A stretch of DNA of 63,552 bases from Echinococcus granulosus (taxonomy: Eukaryota > Platyhelminthes > Cestoda > Cyclophyllidea > Taeniidae): the NCBI RefSeq assembly GCF_000524195.1, contig NW_020170481.1:236738-300289 (forward strand). The letters are read 5' to 3'. How positions within the stretch are numbered: the stretch's first letter is position 1; each line of letters begins with the position of its first letter. The notes beneath the pieces are model-generated. The model was not told where the DNA came from, made no database searches, and saw only the letters and a list, made by a program, of their open reading frames with translations. A program made the position numbers and the translations under genes. Of the stretch, positions 12,401 through 24,859 are shown one piece after another.

Positions 12401-14396
12401 CTCTCAATTCCTACAAGCGAATGAAATAGAGATGACGATTTTTTTTTTCACACGTGATAACTCATGCAATTTTTGCCAAAATGTGGACAAATAGACAAAT
12501 CTACCTTTCAGTCTACTAATGGCGGCAAAAAAAGTAGTGAAACTCTATTCCGCCACATTAAAAGTGTCTAAAGACTACCTATTTCTTTTATGCCACGGTA
12601 GAAGTTGTATTCCGCGTCCGGCCAGTGGTACAGTCATTCCGCCACGCTCCTAGCCCCTCGACCCTTCTGTATACTAATGTGATTCACAAAACCTTCGAAA
12701 AAGGCTAAGAACGACGACTTACATCCCTATCTAGAGGTCAAGTGAAGTGGCGCAGAAAAATGAGTTACCTTTCGCCACACATAATCAAGCATTCTTGTAA
12801 ACAAAACCCACTCTCTCTACTCCTTCCTATTTTGTTCGTCGCCATAGCAACGAACACCAGTCAAAAAATTCTTTAGTCAGCAATACGACGGTGTAGAGGA
12901 AAGGTGGGAAAGTAGGCGGCACAGTTCCTTCGTTAGCCCGTTTACTTACCGATTTGACCAATTTTAGTTCCTCCTCACGCTTTACAATGTCGTCTTTGGT
13001 GTAGACTAATAATTTCCTCATGGACTGTTCCTCGCCACATTTCAGATGGCGGCGAATGAAATGACTGTAAAAAGGCAAAACGGGGAGTAGCATTAATTAT
13101 GAATAAATGGCAACTTTTATAAGCTCAAAAAGGGGAAATTTATGAGGGTCAGATTTTATGTGAAGCTTAAAGCTCTTTAGCCGATGAGTGGAAGTGATTT
13201 CGGGATTAATCGAAGTAGCATCTTCCTTCATTTCCGTGGAAAGCGGGGATCATCTCAAAGATAAGTTCTGCAGTGGGGCTAACAAGAAGGACCTAAGCCC
13301 TTTAGCTCATTCAGCTACTTTTAAGCGATCATGGGACAGACAATTTTCCTGCATTCCTTTAAAAAACTCTCCTCTGAAGGCTGATACCCACAGAAACTCT
13401 TGCAGTGCTCTGTGCTCCAAAGAGGTGATAAGCGATTCGGAGTCAACGTCTACAGCGGTGTTGGTGTGGGTAGCGTCACTGAGTCGACGAAATCGTGACT
13501 CGCGTCGCTTCGCCTCGAGGTGGGCACGCTCCAGCACGCTAGTCAACTTTTCCACACCCTCTTGAAGGCCACGTTTTTTCAGTGCGGGATCTGTCCGCGC
13601 TTCTCTTTGCTCCTCCAATTCCTGTTGAAAAGTGCTGCAAAATTAGTAAACGTACTCTATGTTTCTATTCAAGGTTCCGGACCCTGTTCAAGAGGAGGCC
13701 TTTCACACATTCAGCTAGAGAGTGTTTCCCATGACCGTACCTAAAATTCCCCAGCGCCTCCGTACGATAACAAAAAAAATCTTCTACAGTGGTATGGTTT
13801 GTCACGAACCCTCGGTGGCAGTAGCGGCACCAAATTCAAACGGCACAGTTTGAGCGGAGAGAATGAATCCACGGAAATGTTTACAAAACATTCTAATTTT
13901 GAGTCCTAGTAAAAAACTTATGAGAGACAAATTTTCCAAGAATCGCAAACAATCGTAATCGGTACGACTTGAATTTTACACGCTATGCCGCATTTAGGCA
14001 GACATTATAAACACACTTATTTGCAGTTTCGTGTTTAGCAAGAAAAAAGTATCAACATCAACTTCTTATACTGTAACTGAAAAGGGAAATGCTTGAATGA
14101 CTAAGCTTTTTGTGCCAATTTCGGTGTAGCAGTACACTAAAACCAATCACGTGGTTCAAGGTACTCACGGCACAACTCAATCACCTCTACAACAAAAAAC
14201 AATTGCTGACCTTCCTTGTCTGCTTCATTTCGGGTTCTGCACTATTTCACGACTGAGAAATCCTATTAAGTTCCACAACGATTCACAGAGTAGTTACTCT
14301 CGCAGCCTTATGTTCGGCCTCAAAGTTGACACCTTCATCAACCAAACTTGATGTCTCGAATTTCAGAGCCTCATAATTCCAGATGCGTACCTTCGC
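9450..14396 (-). CDS. long coiled-coil protein, possibly CCDC170-like (5' end unresolved)
   Basis: Exons supported by open frame, splice sites and mostly compatible phases are, in transcript order: 14,396-14,298; 13,621-13,388; 13,064-12,950; 12,410-12,264; 12,191-12,098; 12,001-11,679; 10,393-10,178; 9,608-9,450 (stop). The last six cover a nearly continuous coiled coil rich in Glu, Arg, Leu and Gln, for example around LQQQNRELRERNDDLEVQL. It ends in a short globular-looking segment with VPDFEIVHRLEQ. That tail reminds me of CCDC170 (a Golgi/ciliary microtubule coiled-coil protein), but this is from memory and only moderately sure. The join between the exons at 13,388 and 13,064 does not keep phase as drawn, so a small exon or another donor is missing. 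A possible extra exon (10,742-10,794), also usable as an alternative 5' exon starting MGECRHDIDS, fits the frame of the following exon. No start codon was settled; the gene is divergent from COQ8. Confidence 0.7.
12838..12851. promoter_or_regulatory. RFX X-box match (ciliary-gene element)
   Basis: The 14-mer GTCGCCATAGCAAC fits the X-box consensus GTNRCC-N(0-3)-RGYAAC at every position. RFX factors bind such sites at ciliary genes. It lies inside the coiled-coil gene, about 430 bp upstream (transcript sense) of the exon ending at 12,410, so it could mark an internal promoter. A weaker match (GTTGCCATAGCGAT) occurs at about 11,044. The match is seen directly; function is inferred, and a chance hit in this length is possible. 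Confidence 0.35.
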
Positions 14397-15608
14397 CTAA
14401 ATGACAAAAAAAAACATTCCAATCAGAACCATAAGAAGGATATAATAATGCAGTGAATAAAAGCAAATAAGGGATGCGCGTATCTGCGAAGCCGTGCTAA
14501 AGCAATGGGTTTGCACACAGGTCACAACAAGAAATAAGTGCTTGATCATCGCTGTTCCGCCTTTTTCACTCCTAGAGTGGTTTTCTAAGTTGTTTTTTTT
14601 GCTAAAATTTCAACAGCTACTGAAAAAGATAAGGCTACATAAGAGTCGACATCATGCAAAACAAAATTGAATTGTTAGCACATTTTCGGAAATGACAAAC
14701 TATGCAAGAATTATACCTTCCCATATTTAAGGCCAATATGCGCCTTATAACCATGAATATAGACAACACATATTGTATCGATTTGTGACCTTAGAAAAAG
14801 GCTAAAGTAGGTCGGAAATTAGTGGAATGCCGGGATGGCCTTATAGTAGCAGGTCTTTTTTTAACAATTTGCCTCGCGGTTTTCCAGCATTAAAATTCCA
14901 AAACGGCTAAATTACGTAAGCGGATGAGACCAAGCGCTGTATGCAATTAGTTAATTCGGCATACCGCAAATTTGGGTCAAATTTAACGAACAGCAAGCAT
15001 TGGAATAACCCCCAAGAGTAATTAGATCAAATATTATAAGATATACGGTATATAAGCGAAATGGGTCATTAAAATTACATTGAATGCAATAAAAAACCAC
15101 AACCACCTGTGATTTGCAGCAGCCACAGGGCAATTCAAAAATATGACTACACGCAGTGCACACGGATATGTACTCGTTCAAACATATAAACTCTTCTAAG
15201 GTTGTGCATAATTTTTTTATTTCTTTGTACAAAACACAGTTTGTGCATTTTATTTCATTTGCATTTCAAAGCATGCACATCTTTTAACCATGTATTGAAA
15301 GATAATTTTTAATTTTTTGGAGTTTTTTACTTTGATTGCATCTTTGTGTGCATATCTTTTTTTATTAATTTTATAATTATATGTTTGTATAATGTCCTTT
15401 TTAAAAGCTTTTAATCCCTTATTTTGAGCGCACTTGCGTATGCATTTTGTGTCGCATTTAAATTTAAAAATCCCTATTTTTTATCAATACTTTATGTTTA
15501 ATGTTCATGCATTTTGTTTGGTCTACCTGGTAAGACTCCTCCTAATCCAAATCGTGCATCGTTTGGCTCCTTCGTTCAATTTTTCCTTACCTCTGTTATT
15601 TGCGTGTA
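14397..15608. other. AT-rich intergenic region between divergent genes
   Basis: The region is strongly AT-rich, with long T runs around 15,240-15,600. It separates the 5' end of the minus-strand coiled-coil gene from the start of COQ8 on the plus strand. Any missing 5' exon of the coiled-coil gene must lie here. A 93-codon minus-strand open stretch at 14,951-15,232 is Cys-rich but has no recognisable domain or splice context. Probably a bidirectional promoter zone by position. Confidence 0.4.
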
Positions 15609-18307
15609 ATGCGCAGTATTTTTGTAAGTGACTGTGTCAAGGTTTTGCGTGGAGCATCTTGTGTTCTAAGTGCGGCAATAGCTATTCAGGCGAATGAAAT
15701 AGGGACATTTTTGCATCTTATTGGTGTACGAGAATGCCTTCGAGGTTCTGGACAGCTTCATCCTGTTGCTGCAGGTGGTGTCACAAAGTTCCGTCGTCCT
15801 TACAACAACTGTAAATGCACCACTGCTCCTTGTTTTTCATTTAAGACCAGGAATTACTCCACTTTCGCCCCAGACGCTTTTGAAGCTTCTCCGAGAAATA
15901 GATCTCTATCTTCCTCAAAAGAACGACGTGTTCCCGTCACTCGGGTTGGTAGATCGGTCGGTTTCGGAAGTACAGTTCGGGTTTGGTGCACCTTAACTCA
16001 AGTTTAGATCTATTTGTTGGATTGGGACTTGGAGCAGCGGCAGAGTACGCGAAACGTTCCATAGGTGCCTCGGACAAAAATGACAAGTCGAATGTCTTCC
16101 TGAATGACGCCAATTTGGAGCGGATTGTTGATACTCTGTGCCGTATGCGCGGCGCCGCCCTTAAACTGGGCCAGATGCTCAGTATACAAGGTATTGTGGA
16201 ATATTTTTACCTCTATCTACCCATTTCCATTTTCAGACAGTTCGCTTGTCAGTCCAAAGGTGCAAAAGATTTTTGAACGGGTTAGGCAGTCTGCGGATTT
16301 TATGCCAACCTCACAGATGTACGAAGTGGTAAATGCTGAACTGGGACCAAATTGGAGGGAGAAGCTGGCTTCATTTGATGAAAAACCTTTTGCTGCTGCT
16401 AGCATTGGTCAGGTCCATCTCGCCACCCTCCCGGATGGAAGGTAATGTTTGTGTGCATGACTGTTCTCGTTACACGTGCTACTATATTGCTATCATTTTT
16501 CTGGTTTTAACTCAATTCATAGAGTCTTCTATTTACAGTACGTTACGCATCATTTTGGACAAACACGCCTAAAGTAAATGGTTCTTTTACATCCATCGAG
16601 TTTCGCCAAACAACTTGGGATTCATCTCTTACCATTGTGCTGACTATATCTAGACTGGACAAAGCATTCATTCAAGATGTTTCATTACCATTGTTACTAC
16701 TTGCAGACGGCTGGCCATGAAGGTTCAGTATCCCGGGGTGGCGAAAAGCATTGAGACCGATGTGGCCAACATCACAATGATCCTTAAACGCTTCAACTTC
16801 ATGCCTCGCGGTCTGTTCGCCGAGTCGGCGGTTCGTGCCGCCAAGAAAGAGCTTAAATGGGAGTGTGACTACCTGCGCGAGGCCTACTACGCCGAAAAAT
16901 TTGCTCGTCTTCTTGCCAATGATCCAGTCTTCTTGGTGCCTCAGGTCTTCCACGACTTCTCCACACAGAAAGTCTTTACCACAGAGTACTTCGAGGGTCT
17001 TGTTATCGATGATTGTGCCTCATTATCTCAGGACGTCCGAAATTGGGTAATTAGCTGTTTTTTTTCTTTGGATGTTGATCCTTTCGTTTTCCACTATGCC
17101 AGGATTACTGAATGCAGACTCCTCTCTCCCCTACTGCTCCAATTACCAGTTTTAATTCTATTTTATTCCCCTAAGACCGCCCCATCTTGTTTAAAGCCTC
17201 TTACATTTGTTGTAAATCCTCGAACTTTAATCAATTACGGTGACTCCTTATTCGTTTGTGCCCCTTCTAAGTAATTAATGAATGACATTTTCTGCCTTGT
17301 GGTTCGCCAACTTGTGTGCGAGGTATGGCCGTTGTCTGTGTCTTACTTCCTAACTAGGATCATCACTTCGTTGATGCATTGCCTGACGCCTTTCATTTTT
17401 AGATTGGTGAAAATCTTCTGCGCCTTTGCCTCCTCGAGGTCTTCGTCTTTAACACCATGCAGACCGATCCTAACTGGTCCAATTTCCTCTACAACAGAGA
17501 TCTGAATAAGGTAGTACTGTCCTCTAAAATCGTTGTTTTGTTTTCCAAATATTTTTATCACCATCCCGCGAATTTCCAATTTTTGCCTCCAGATCATCCT
17601 TCTGGACTTCGGCGCGTCGAGGGAGTACCCGCGCCGGTTTGTGGATGACTACCTACGGGTAATCGTGGCTGCATCTAATGGTGACAAACCGGGCATCTTG
17701 GAGTACTCAAGACGTCTGGGCTTTCTAACGGGCTATGAGACTAAGGTGAGTTGCTGTTGCCGTCGGTTGATGATGCGATAATTGGGATCGTCTTAAGTCC
17801 GATGGAAGGGTTTCGGGGTTTTCAATGAATCGAGTTTCGATAGTCCCAGACGCGCTTGAGGAAGTTGCTAGTGCTTTCGCTCTTGCAGATCTTCTTGAAC
17901 CTCCATGCAGAGCTATCATCAGTTAAAATTCGCCGGTCTGGCTCATCGCTCACCTATCTGCCTACATATCTACCATCTCCCATTTTCCATGATCTTTTTC
18001 CTCATCCTAGGTCTTCTTGGACGCCCACGTAGAGGCAGTGAGTGTTTTGGGCGAGGCCTTCGCCTCTAAGGTGCCTTTCGACTTTGGAAAGCAGTCGACG
18101 ACCTATCGCATCAACCGCATAATTCCTGTGATGCTAGAACACCGTCTTACCCCACCACCAGCGGAGACCTACTCTCTCCACCGCAAGATGTCTGGATGCT
18201 TTCTACTTTGCGGTAGACTGGGCGCCGTGGTCGACTGTCGAAAGCTCTTTCTCGAAGTAGCGGATAGTTATGTCTATGGATTAGGGGAGACACCAGAAGT
18301 GGCCTGA
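15609..18307 (+). CDS. COQ8A: COQ8/ADCK3 atypical protein kinase-like ATPase of ubiquinone biosynthesis
   Basis: Mitochondrial UbiB-family protein that supports coenzyme Q assembly at the inner membrane. Seven exons close in phase to 548 aa: 15,609-15,969; 16,008-16,190; 16,237-16,441; 16,707-17,046; 17,403-17,510; 17,593-17,745; 18,011-18,307. Introns 1 and 2 are only 38 and 46 bp. Family marks are clear. The KxGQ motif is in [14 protein letters not shown]. The Ala-rich loop that replaces the kinase P-loop is AAASIGQVH. The invariant Lys is in [10 protein letters not shown]. The catalytic region has DPNWSNFLY, and the metal-binding DFG is in [12 protein letters not shown] membrane-like Gly/Ala stretch ([14 protein letters not shown]) precedes the KxGQ domain. 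The start ATG at 15,609 gives a basic/hydrophobic N terminus compatible with mitochondrial import. AATAAA follows near 18,394. The alternative, a COQ8B-type paralogue, cannot be separated by eye. Confidence 0.95.
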
Positions 18308-19149
18308 TCCATCCTCCCTTCCTCTTTTCCCTCCCTTCACAGACTAGCCCCTCCTTGTTTGTATATGAACCAAGCGATAACTTGATTGTCTTAAATAAAT
18401 CCGTCTTTTTGTGAACAAATCACTCTTTTACTTGGTCATTTATCTTTGCTCCTCCGAAGATTGTGTATGAATGGATAATTGATGGTCCTGTCTAAACTCC
18501 TTTAATGGAGCAAGCGGTGGCCCTTTTTATTTGCTACGAAGGGATGCTCCTCGCTCTATGTCCTCCCTAAATTAGATTTCACGTCATATCTTCAAGACTT
18601 TCTCCTTCGATCTACCTTTTTTTATAACAAATGGCTTAAAAGCTATAATTGTAGCCTTAGTTAGGAGTTTTTTTTTTTTTNTTTTTTTTAATTCCAGTTA
18701 TAGCAACTTGGTGGTTATTTAGGTCTTGTTGCAAAAGGGAAGCATAGTGAATCCCGTGACAAAAGTTGTTGTAACTTTATGACCGCCTCTCAAATGCACT
18801 TTTATCCCCTGTTTGGAGAACCTTCAGAGGGTAAGGCCACGAGTTCTGTTAAGGTAATGCTAGCTAAGAAGAAAGTGTGTATGTCTATTCAGATTCCTTT
18901 CAGTGACCCCAAGGTTGAGTAGCTGGCCCCGAGAGTAAGACTCGTTAGCCTCCTGGATCGGGTTTGCTCCGAAAGAGGTGTGCCAGAAACGGGGTGAAAA
19001 AAACGGCGGGGGGAGGCTCTAGTCCTGACCTTTTTATCTTGCCACCAAGATAAAAATTCAACTCACTGAAGACTTTTCCAAGTTTTTTGAATTTGCCTTG
19101 GAAATTACGAATAGTTATTTTATCATCTTTACCCACAGGAAGTAAGACA
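18308..19149. other. intergenic region with poly-T tract and one ambiguous base
   Basis: Region between COQ8 and the MEA1-like gene, both on the plus strand. A run of about 20 T is interrupted by a single N at 18,681, a typical homopolymer sequencing ambiguity. Near the right edge, a pyrimidine-containing stretch ending in CACAG (about 19,139) is a good splice acceptor 11 bp before the next ATG. It could serve a 5'-UTR intron or spliced-leader trans-splicing, which flatworms use. No coding exon seen. Confidence 0.45.
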
Positions 19150-19829
19150 ATGCGAGACGCTGCCGTAACAAATGGATGTAGGAGCACTCCCTCCATGCCA
19201 ACTAGCCAAGGGGACGCATTCCCAAACGTCGAGGATCCACCACCCTTCTTGCCCGAACACGAAGGCTACACTCTGTTGGAAAACAGCAATACGAATGATG
19301 ACAGCACTGGCAGCCGCGGCAGTGGCAGCAGCAGCGAGAATGAAGAAAATGACACCGCCTGGAGCAGTGATTCCTTAAACGATGCTGCGGTCGATGAGGC
19401 CCTTCGACGAGCGTTGAATTCCGACGAGGGAGTCTTCAGAACGTTTCCTACTTCGGTAAGACCCAATCGAGTGGTCAATTATTTTCCATCCTCCAACCTT
19501 TTAGGCGGAGCCTGAATATGTTCCGGATGAATCATCACCGGCTCTTTTATGGAGAACGCCGATGAGTGAGGAAGACAGACGAATTCCACTTCCTGAAGGT
19601 GAGTGAATCTTTTGCGTATGGTTGGTAACACTGACCTGTAGAAGTCACTACCTGTCACTCGTTAATCCTGTCTTATGCTCCAGAAAAGGCGGCTGAGATC
19701 AAGGCTTGTCTACGCAATTTCCAACTACCCGATGCCAATCTGCCAGCCTGGGCGAAACAGATTCCCGAAGAGGTGTGGAAACAGCGACTGCTACAGCGTC
19801 TCTCACCACCCTCTTCTGATTTGTCGTAG
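19150..19829 (+). CDS. MEA1: MEA1-like protein (male-enhanced antigen 1 family)
   Basis: Three exons close in phase to 181 aa: 19,150-19,455; 19,505-19,598; 19,684-19,829. The length matches the known MEA1 family (about 170-190 aa). The N-terminal two thirds is acidic and Ser/Asn-rich and includes a GYTLLEN element comparable to the family's GYxxL site. The C terminus carries the diagnostic block: PEYVPDE, IPLPEEKAAEIKACL, then LPAWAKQIPEEVWKQ, which parallels the conserved VPAWAxxIxxxxW of MEA1. The molecular role of the family is poorly known. The first ATG has A at -3 and lies 11 bp after a splice acceptor. Introns are 49 and 85 bp. Assignment rests mainly on the C-terminal motif. Confidence 0.82.
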
Positions 19830-20632
19830 GTGTTGTGTCGACTCTTTTTCCTCCTCCTCCTCCTCCTCGTCTTCTATCGGCATTCCTTTCACCCCCTTTT
19901 GATTCGCTTCACCTTGATCACTACTATCTTGTCAGCTAACTGTGAAGGCCAATAATGGTATTGGTGGATCCGATGAATGTCTTCTTCAGGTGACCTCTTC
20001 TGCGGACGGGTCTCTGTTGGCCGTTAACCCTCGCCATGATTACTCACTCCTAGCAAGTCCGGGGATTCAAATCAGGGGAGGGGGAGGCACGGGGAGGTAC
20101 GCTGATGTCAAAATTTTCGGCCATAAACTCCCGCGTCGTACATAACTTAGGAGGAGAAAAGCAGACTTAGTGAAGCTGTTAAAGGTGTTTACAGTCGCAC
20201 AAAACGCCTTTTCTTCTACCAGTTCCCTACCTCCCCACCTTTCAGCTAGGAAGAGAGGCTCCCCTACCGAGATGAAGCCGACCATTCTTTATAGCACTTG
20301 CAAAACTACTCACCATTACTCCGAATGCTGAGGTAAGTTAAAGTGTTAACCCAACGCCACCAAAAAGTCACTACTCGACTTTAGCCCCCTAACTCCATCC
20401 CCCAGTCCCCTTAAATGTCTCATTTAAATTTAAATAAGCAAAGCAGCAAAACAAAACAAAAACAAACGGAGGAGAGCTAAAATGAGAAGCTTTAAACAGT
20501 CCCACAACAGTCAGCAAAAGTGGTTTAATTGAAATGGCTACACATAAAAGTTCTATTATTGACATTCAGCGTGTAGATGGAAGGGATAGTAAAATTGCTT
20601 GCATGCAGCAATAGAAATGACAGTAAAGTGGG
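19830..20632. other. intergenic region between convergent genes
   Basis: Holds the 3' flanks of the MEA1-like gene (plus) and the zinc-finger gene (minus). A CCT/CTC microsatellite lies at about 19,849-19,872. A small open stretch at 19,942-20,145 has no splice or domain support. Nothing else recognised. Confidence 0.45.
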
Positions 20633-22418
20633 CTACAATTGATTCTCCTTCTCCTCTGCCATATCGGCTTCCGTCTAATGTAAGGGATAAAAACAGTGAA
20701 ATCAGAAAGGGCACCCCAAAGGGAGTAATCAAGGCGAACTCACGTTTCCATAGAGAAGGAGGTTTGAGGTGTCGTCCTCCGTCTGCATCACCATTTGTTG
20801 CTGGCTGCTAGCATCCCACTCTGGGGAAGAAGAAAATTGAGAAGGGGAAGAAAGGTATACGAACATCCCTGACAATTGCTCTGACACCTACCGGCCTGAT
20901 TGATAACTGCCAACTGTGGCTGCCCGTCTTCACCTTGGATGAGGACCAGAGTCTGCCCAGGCTCAAGCTGAAGGTCCTCCGGCAGCACAAGACGCTGAAC
21001 CACCTCACCACCAGCGTCGGTAATATCAATCGTGGCAGGAAGGTTACCTGCTGTGCCCAAGGTAACCGCTTGCTGCTCAATGGCTACTGGAGCCCCAGCA
21101 GTATCCGTAGTAGCTTCGTGGAGACTCGCGGAGGTTGGATCTCCTTCGGCTGCGGCTTGAAGTGCGTACACTCCAGTGTCACTATCGTGAACGCCTCCTG
21201 CCTCGTAAGCGACCTGTTTGGTGATAAATAATGTCAAGTCCAATGAGTATGCATCCATCTACCTCTCTCTCAATAAGAGTGGCCTTCAAGTTTCATTTAA
21301 ATACCATAATTTTGCTCCTCTGGAGCTCCGCCAACTATCTCTCTTCCTTCATTATAAACTGAAGTCTGCAGACCCAACTCGTAGAAATCCTTTTGATGAA
21401 TTGTTCAAAGACAGATAAATTAAGTTCAGCAAACAATGCTAAATAAAAGATAAGGGGACCCCAGTTTCCAACACTTCCCCTCACCTGCTGCTGCTCCTGC
21501 TGCAAGCGCATCTGTTCCTCCGCTTCCATTCGCGCGGAGACGATTTCGGGATCTGGTTGGAGAGTAGCACCCTCCACCCCACACTCCTCCACCAAGTGAC
21601 GTGCCAGTGTATTTCCATCCACACCAGACAGGGCGCATCGTGGACAGGCAAACTGGATGTCCGCCACCACTTCTGCCCCCGCCTCCGCCACTGATGGATA
21701 GTCTACTTCCATCGGATCAACTGTTGTTGTTGCTTCTTCGGTGGATGCCTCTGTTCCCGGTGCTTCCTCCTCTACAGGCGGCATATATCGTGTCAGCCAG
21801 TCAAAAGTGACTATGGGACGGATCATAGGACTTCCGGTGTGTGCGGCAGCACCTACGTCAGTTCCTGGGGGGTACATGTGTGCTCGGTGGACGTGGCGAG
21901 TAAAACCGGCAGCGCAGCAGGTGGCAAACACGCAGGCCGAGCAAGGGAGATACTGCCTGATAGGTAGGTAAACAAAACGTTAATGAATGGAAAGGTCCAA
22001 GATGGAAAAAGGAATGGTTTAATGATTAAACAGAGGGATGGGAACTTAGGTGGATGTTGTAATGGAGGTATATGTAGGGGGCGCAGAGATAACAAGGTGA
22101 GCAGATAATGGAATGGACAGAGCCGACCAGTGGATGGATAAACAGATAAAAGAATTGATGAATGAGTAATATAAATGGATCCGAGGTTAGCGTGTAAAAG
22201 GACAGATCAGTGAATATGAGAAAAGGGATGAAATCAGGAGGGAAGGATGAATAGATGATAAAATTTGTAAAAAAATTCTACTTGTGGTCATCTGAGGAGA
22301 GAGGATCACCACATTCTAGACAGGTGAGTTGAGCAGCCTCGGGAGGCAATTGAGTGGTGGAGAGATCTTTCGTGCGACTCGGTTCTGGAGCGTTGAGGAG
22401 AATCACTCGATTCTCCTC

Positions 22419-22459
<41 letters not shown>

Positions 22460-24689
22460 ACGCTGCCAATGCGGCCGCTTCTGCGTCAGCAGAAGTACCT
22501 GCAGTATCGGAGATCGTCAACTGCTGTTGTTCTGCCGCAGCACTTTCCCCGAGCGACGACTTTGCTGCCTCACTCTCCCCCGTCTCTTGCTGTTGTTGTT
22601 CTTGCTGCTGAACAGCTGGTTCAATGGCGTCAGTCTGAAAGGAGGGAGGAAAGAATTGGACGGAAGAAAGCTAACTCATAGTTTCCAGATGTACAAGTAG
22701 AATTGATGAATGTCACCTAAGCTTATTCTACCCGAACGATTACCACTGTATTACACCTACTTCCTCCTGTTAACATTTCATCCGACTGGAACGAGGGGGA
22801 TGGGATTGTATTAATTACATAAATATAGCTAGTATTTTCTTCAACAAAAGGCCGCGCACACCCACCATAAATTCCTCCACATCATGCGCCTCCTGTACTT
22901 GGCCATCCACGTGCTTAACCAGCTCCTGCTCCCGTTGTTCCTCCAACTGAATCTGAGCTTGCTGTTCTTGCGCCATTTCTTGCTCCTGCTGCATCTGTTG
23001 CTCCTTCAACTGTTGCTCCGCGGCTGCAGCACTGCTACTGCATGCTTTGTGATCAAGCCTCCGATGTACCTGGTAGTCCGACTTGTTTGTAAAGTTGAGG
23101 CGACAAGCAAGGCAGCGACGTAGTTGGTGCTGAACCTGGTGCATTCTCAGATGCTGCAGATACACCTGAGTCTGCCCAACACCCGCACCTAGACCCGCTG
23201 TGCTCACACCACCACTACCACCACCGCCGGTAGGAGACATTAGGGGAATGCCAGGAACTCGAGCATCAGACGGAGTGAAAATACGAAGGCAGTACGTGCA
23301 GAGAAGGTGGTTGGAACCACTATGAGCCTTCTTGAAGTGGTCCAAAAGGTCCTCGTAGAGAGAGGAACGAAAGAGGCAGATGCGACAGACATAAGGCATT
23401 TCGCGTTGACGATGAGTGGATTGAAGGTGGTGAGCCAGAGCCAAGTCGCTAGCTGCTTCCTTGCCACAGATACGACAGGAAAAACCCGTAGCTGTCAGTT
23501 GGGGCCTAGACCCCTCTGGTCCGTCGACTTTTGTCGTTTCGACTACTGTTGCACCACCGTGATCCTGTCAACAAAAAACAAAACATTTTAGAATGCTCAA
23601 GGCAGGGTTTTAGTAACCCACTTTCTCTAAATGAGCCCGAAGACAAAACGCATTTGCAAGAGCTCGATTACAAATCCGACACTGGTAGAGCGGAAAACCC
23701 AGAAGGCCTTGAATGGGTTCGTCAACATGGCCCATGATGTGATACATAAGTTTAACGTTGGAATAAAACATGCGCTGACAGACAGCGCATTTAAAGCGAA
23801 ATTCTGCCTTCTCTTCAACATAGGTAGAAGAGCCTTCCTGACGACCGTAATAGTACTCATCGATAGGAATACATTCTAAATTTAAAGAATAGATAGTGTA
23901 GGTTAGAAAGGAGGCAACATTACCAACAGATGAATCACGGTCGTTTGTTTTCCTGATAGCAAGACCATCGCTGGTAGAAACAATTTCAAGGCCGGATTCA
24001 GGTCCCAGCGCACTCGAAGCTGGGAGCTCCGGCTCTGGAAGATCATCGTCAATATCTGCTGCGCTCCTGAAAACAATGCTAGGTGGGAGGAAGGAGCGAA
24101 GAGGGCGAGCTGAACCATGTAGTTTGGCCTTTTCTCCCTCAACAAAACATTCGGATACAAAGACAGATGGCCAGTCGGATCGAATGGGTTTTTCTGAATC
24201 CAAAAAGTCATCAGGAACAGTTGTATGAGCCTTCACAACAGCGACTTCACCTTCTAAGCAAGGACAAAATTAGTTCTAGTAGAACTAACCTTCTGGTACA
24301 GGAAATTCCCAGTTATTTTGTTGCAAAGTATTATAAACAGAAATAGCACCGGCATGTTGTAAGGCATTCAGCGATTCACCAGTAAGTAAACCATTGTCCC
24401 CAATCATAACAGCCTCCTCAGTTATGCATACATTCCCACAGTTTGCCAATCGACTTACGGCCTCTAGATAAGTTCGGTATTCCCTACCGAATGAATAAAA
24501 AGATGAACAAACTGTAAGCGTGTTTGGTATGCTTTCAGTTGTGAGTCCGACAGGGACTCAGACTCACACAGCATTGCAAGCGTGCGGTGCACCTTGGGTC
24601 GATTGTCATTTCTTAACTGAAACAATAAGAAAGAGGTGACAATTGCAGAGAAGCACAACCAAATGGATAATACTATCAAATAATACCAT
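20633..24689 (-). CDS. POGZ/ZNF280-like C2H2 zinc-finger protein
   Basis: Eleven coding exons close in phase to 948 aa: 24,689-24,660; 24,616-24,513; 24,453-24,290; 24,253-23,924; 23,875-23,622; 23,564-22,866; 22,634-22,282; 21,956-21,485; 21,213-20,892; 20,820-20,744; 20,674-20,633. The zinc fingers follow the order of the POGZ/ZNF280 family: DEYYYGR then FKCAVCQRMF and YQCRICNRAL, CRICGKEAASD, the hallmark EMPYVCRICLFRSSLYED, HLLCTYCLRIF, RRCLACRLNF, TCLECGDPL, YLPCSACVFATCC and FACPRCALSG. Linkers are rich in Gln, Ala and Glu. Human POGZ additionally has a CENPB/DDE-like C terminus. None is present here; the protein ends in an acidic region. So it is the finger half only, more like ZNF280. 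A nuclear chromatin role is inferred from the family. The exon 2 donor (GTTTGT) is weak but is the one that keeps phase. Confidence 0.85.
22422..22459 (-). repeat. trinucleotide repeat coding poly-alanine in the zinc-finger gene
   Basis: A run of about 12 GCT/CTG units on the plus strand reads as a poly-Ala tract on the coding strand, between Ala/Ser-rich sequence and an EEEN stretch, within the 22,634-22,282 exon. Neighbouring exons also contain CAG-rich poly-Gln tracts (about 22,580-22,610 and 22,920-23,020). Such tracts vary in length between individuals, so this is a likely polymorphic site. Confidence 0.8.
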
Positions 24690-24859
24690 TGTCAATTCTA
24701 AAACAGGGAGCACTGCACTAACGCATTAAAAGTAGCTTATTAGAAAATCACAACTAAGATAATAAAAAATGCAGTAGTATGAATCTGCGCGCAACGGTTT
24801 TTATTTGTAAAATTCGAGACAACAGTTAAAGAATTTTTGGTAACAAATATATTACAAAC

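Noticed and set aside
13188..13565. 125-codon plus-strand open frame
   Set aside because: It lies antisense to a coiled-coil exon and reads as its shadow; composition is not protein-like.
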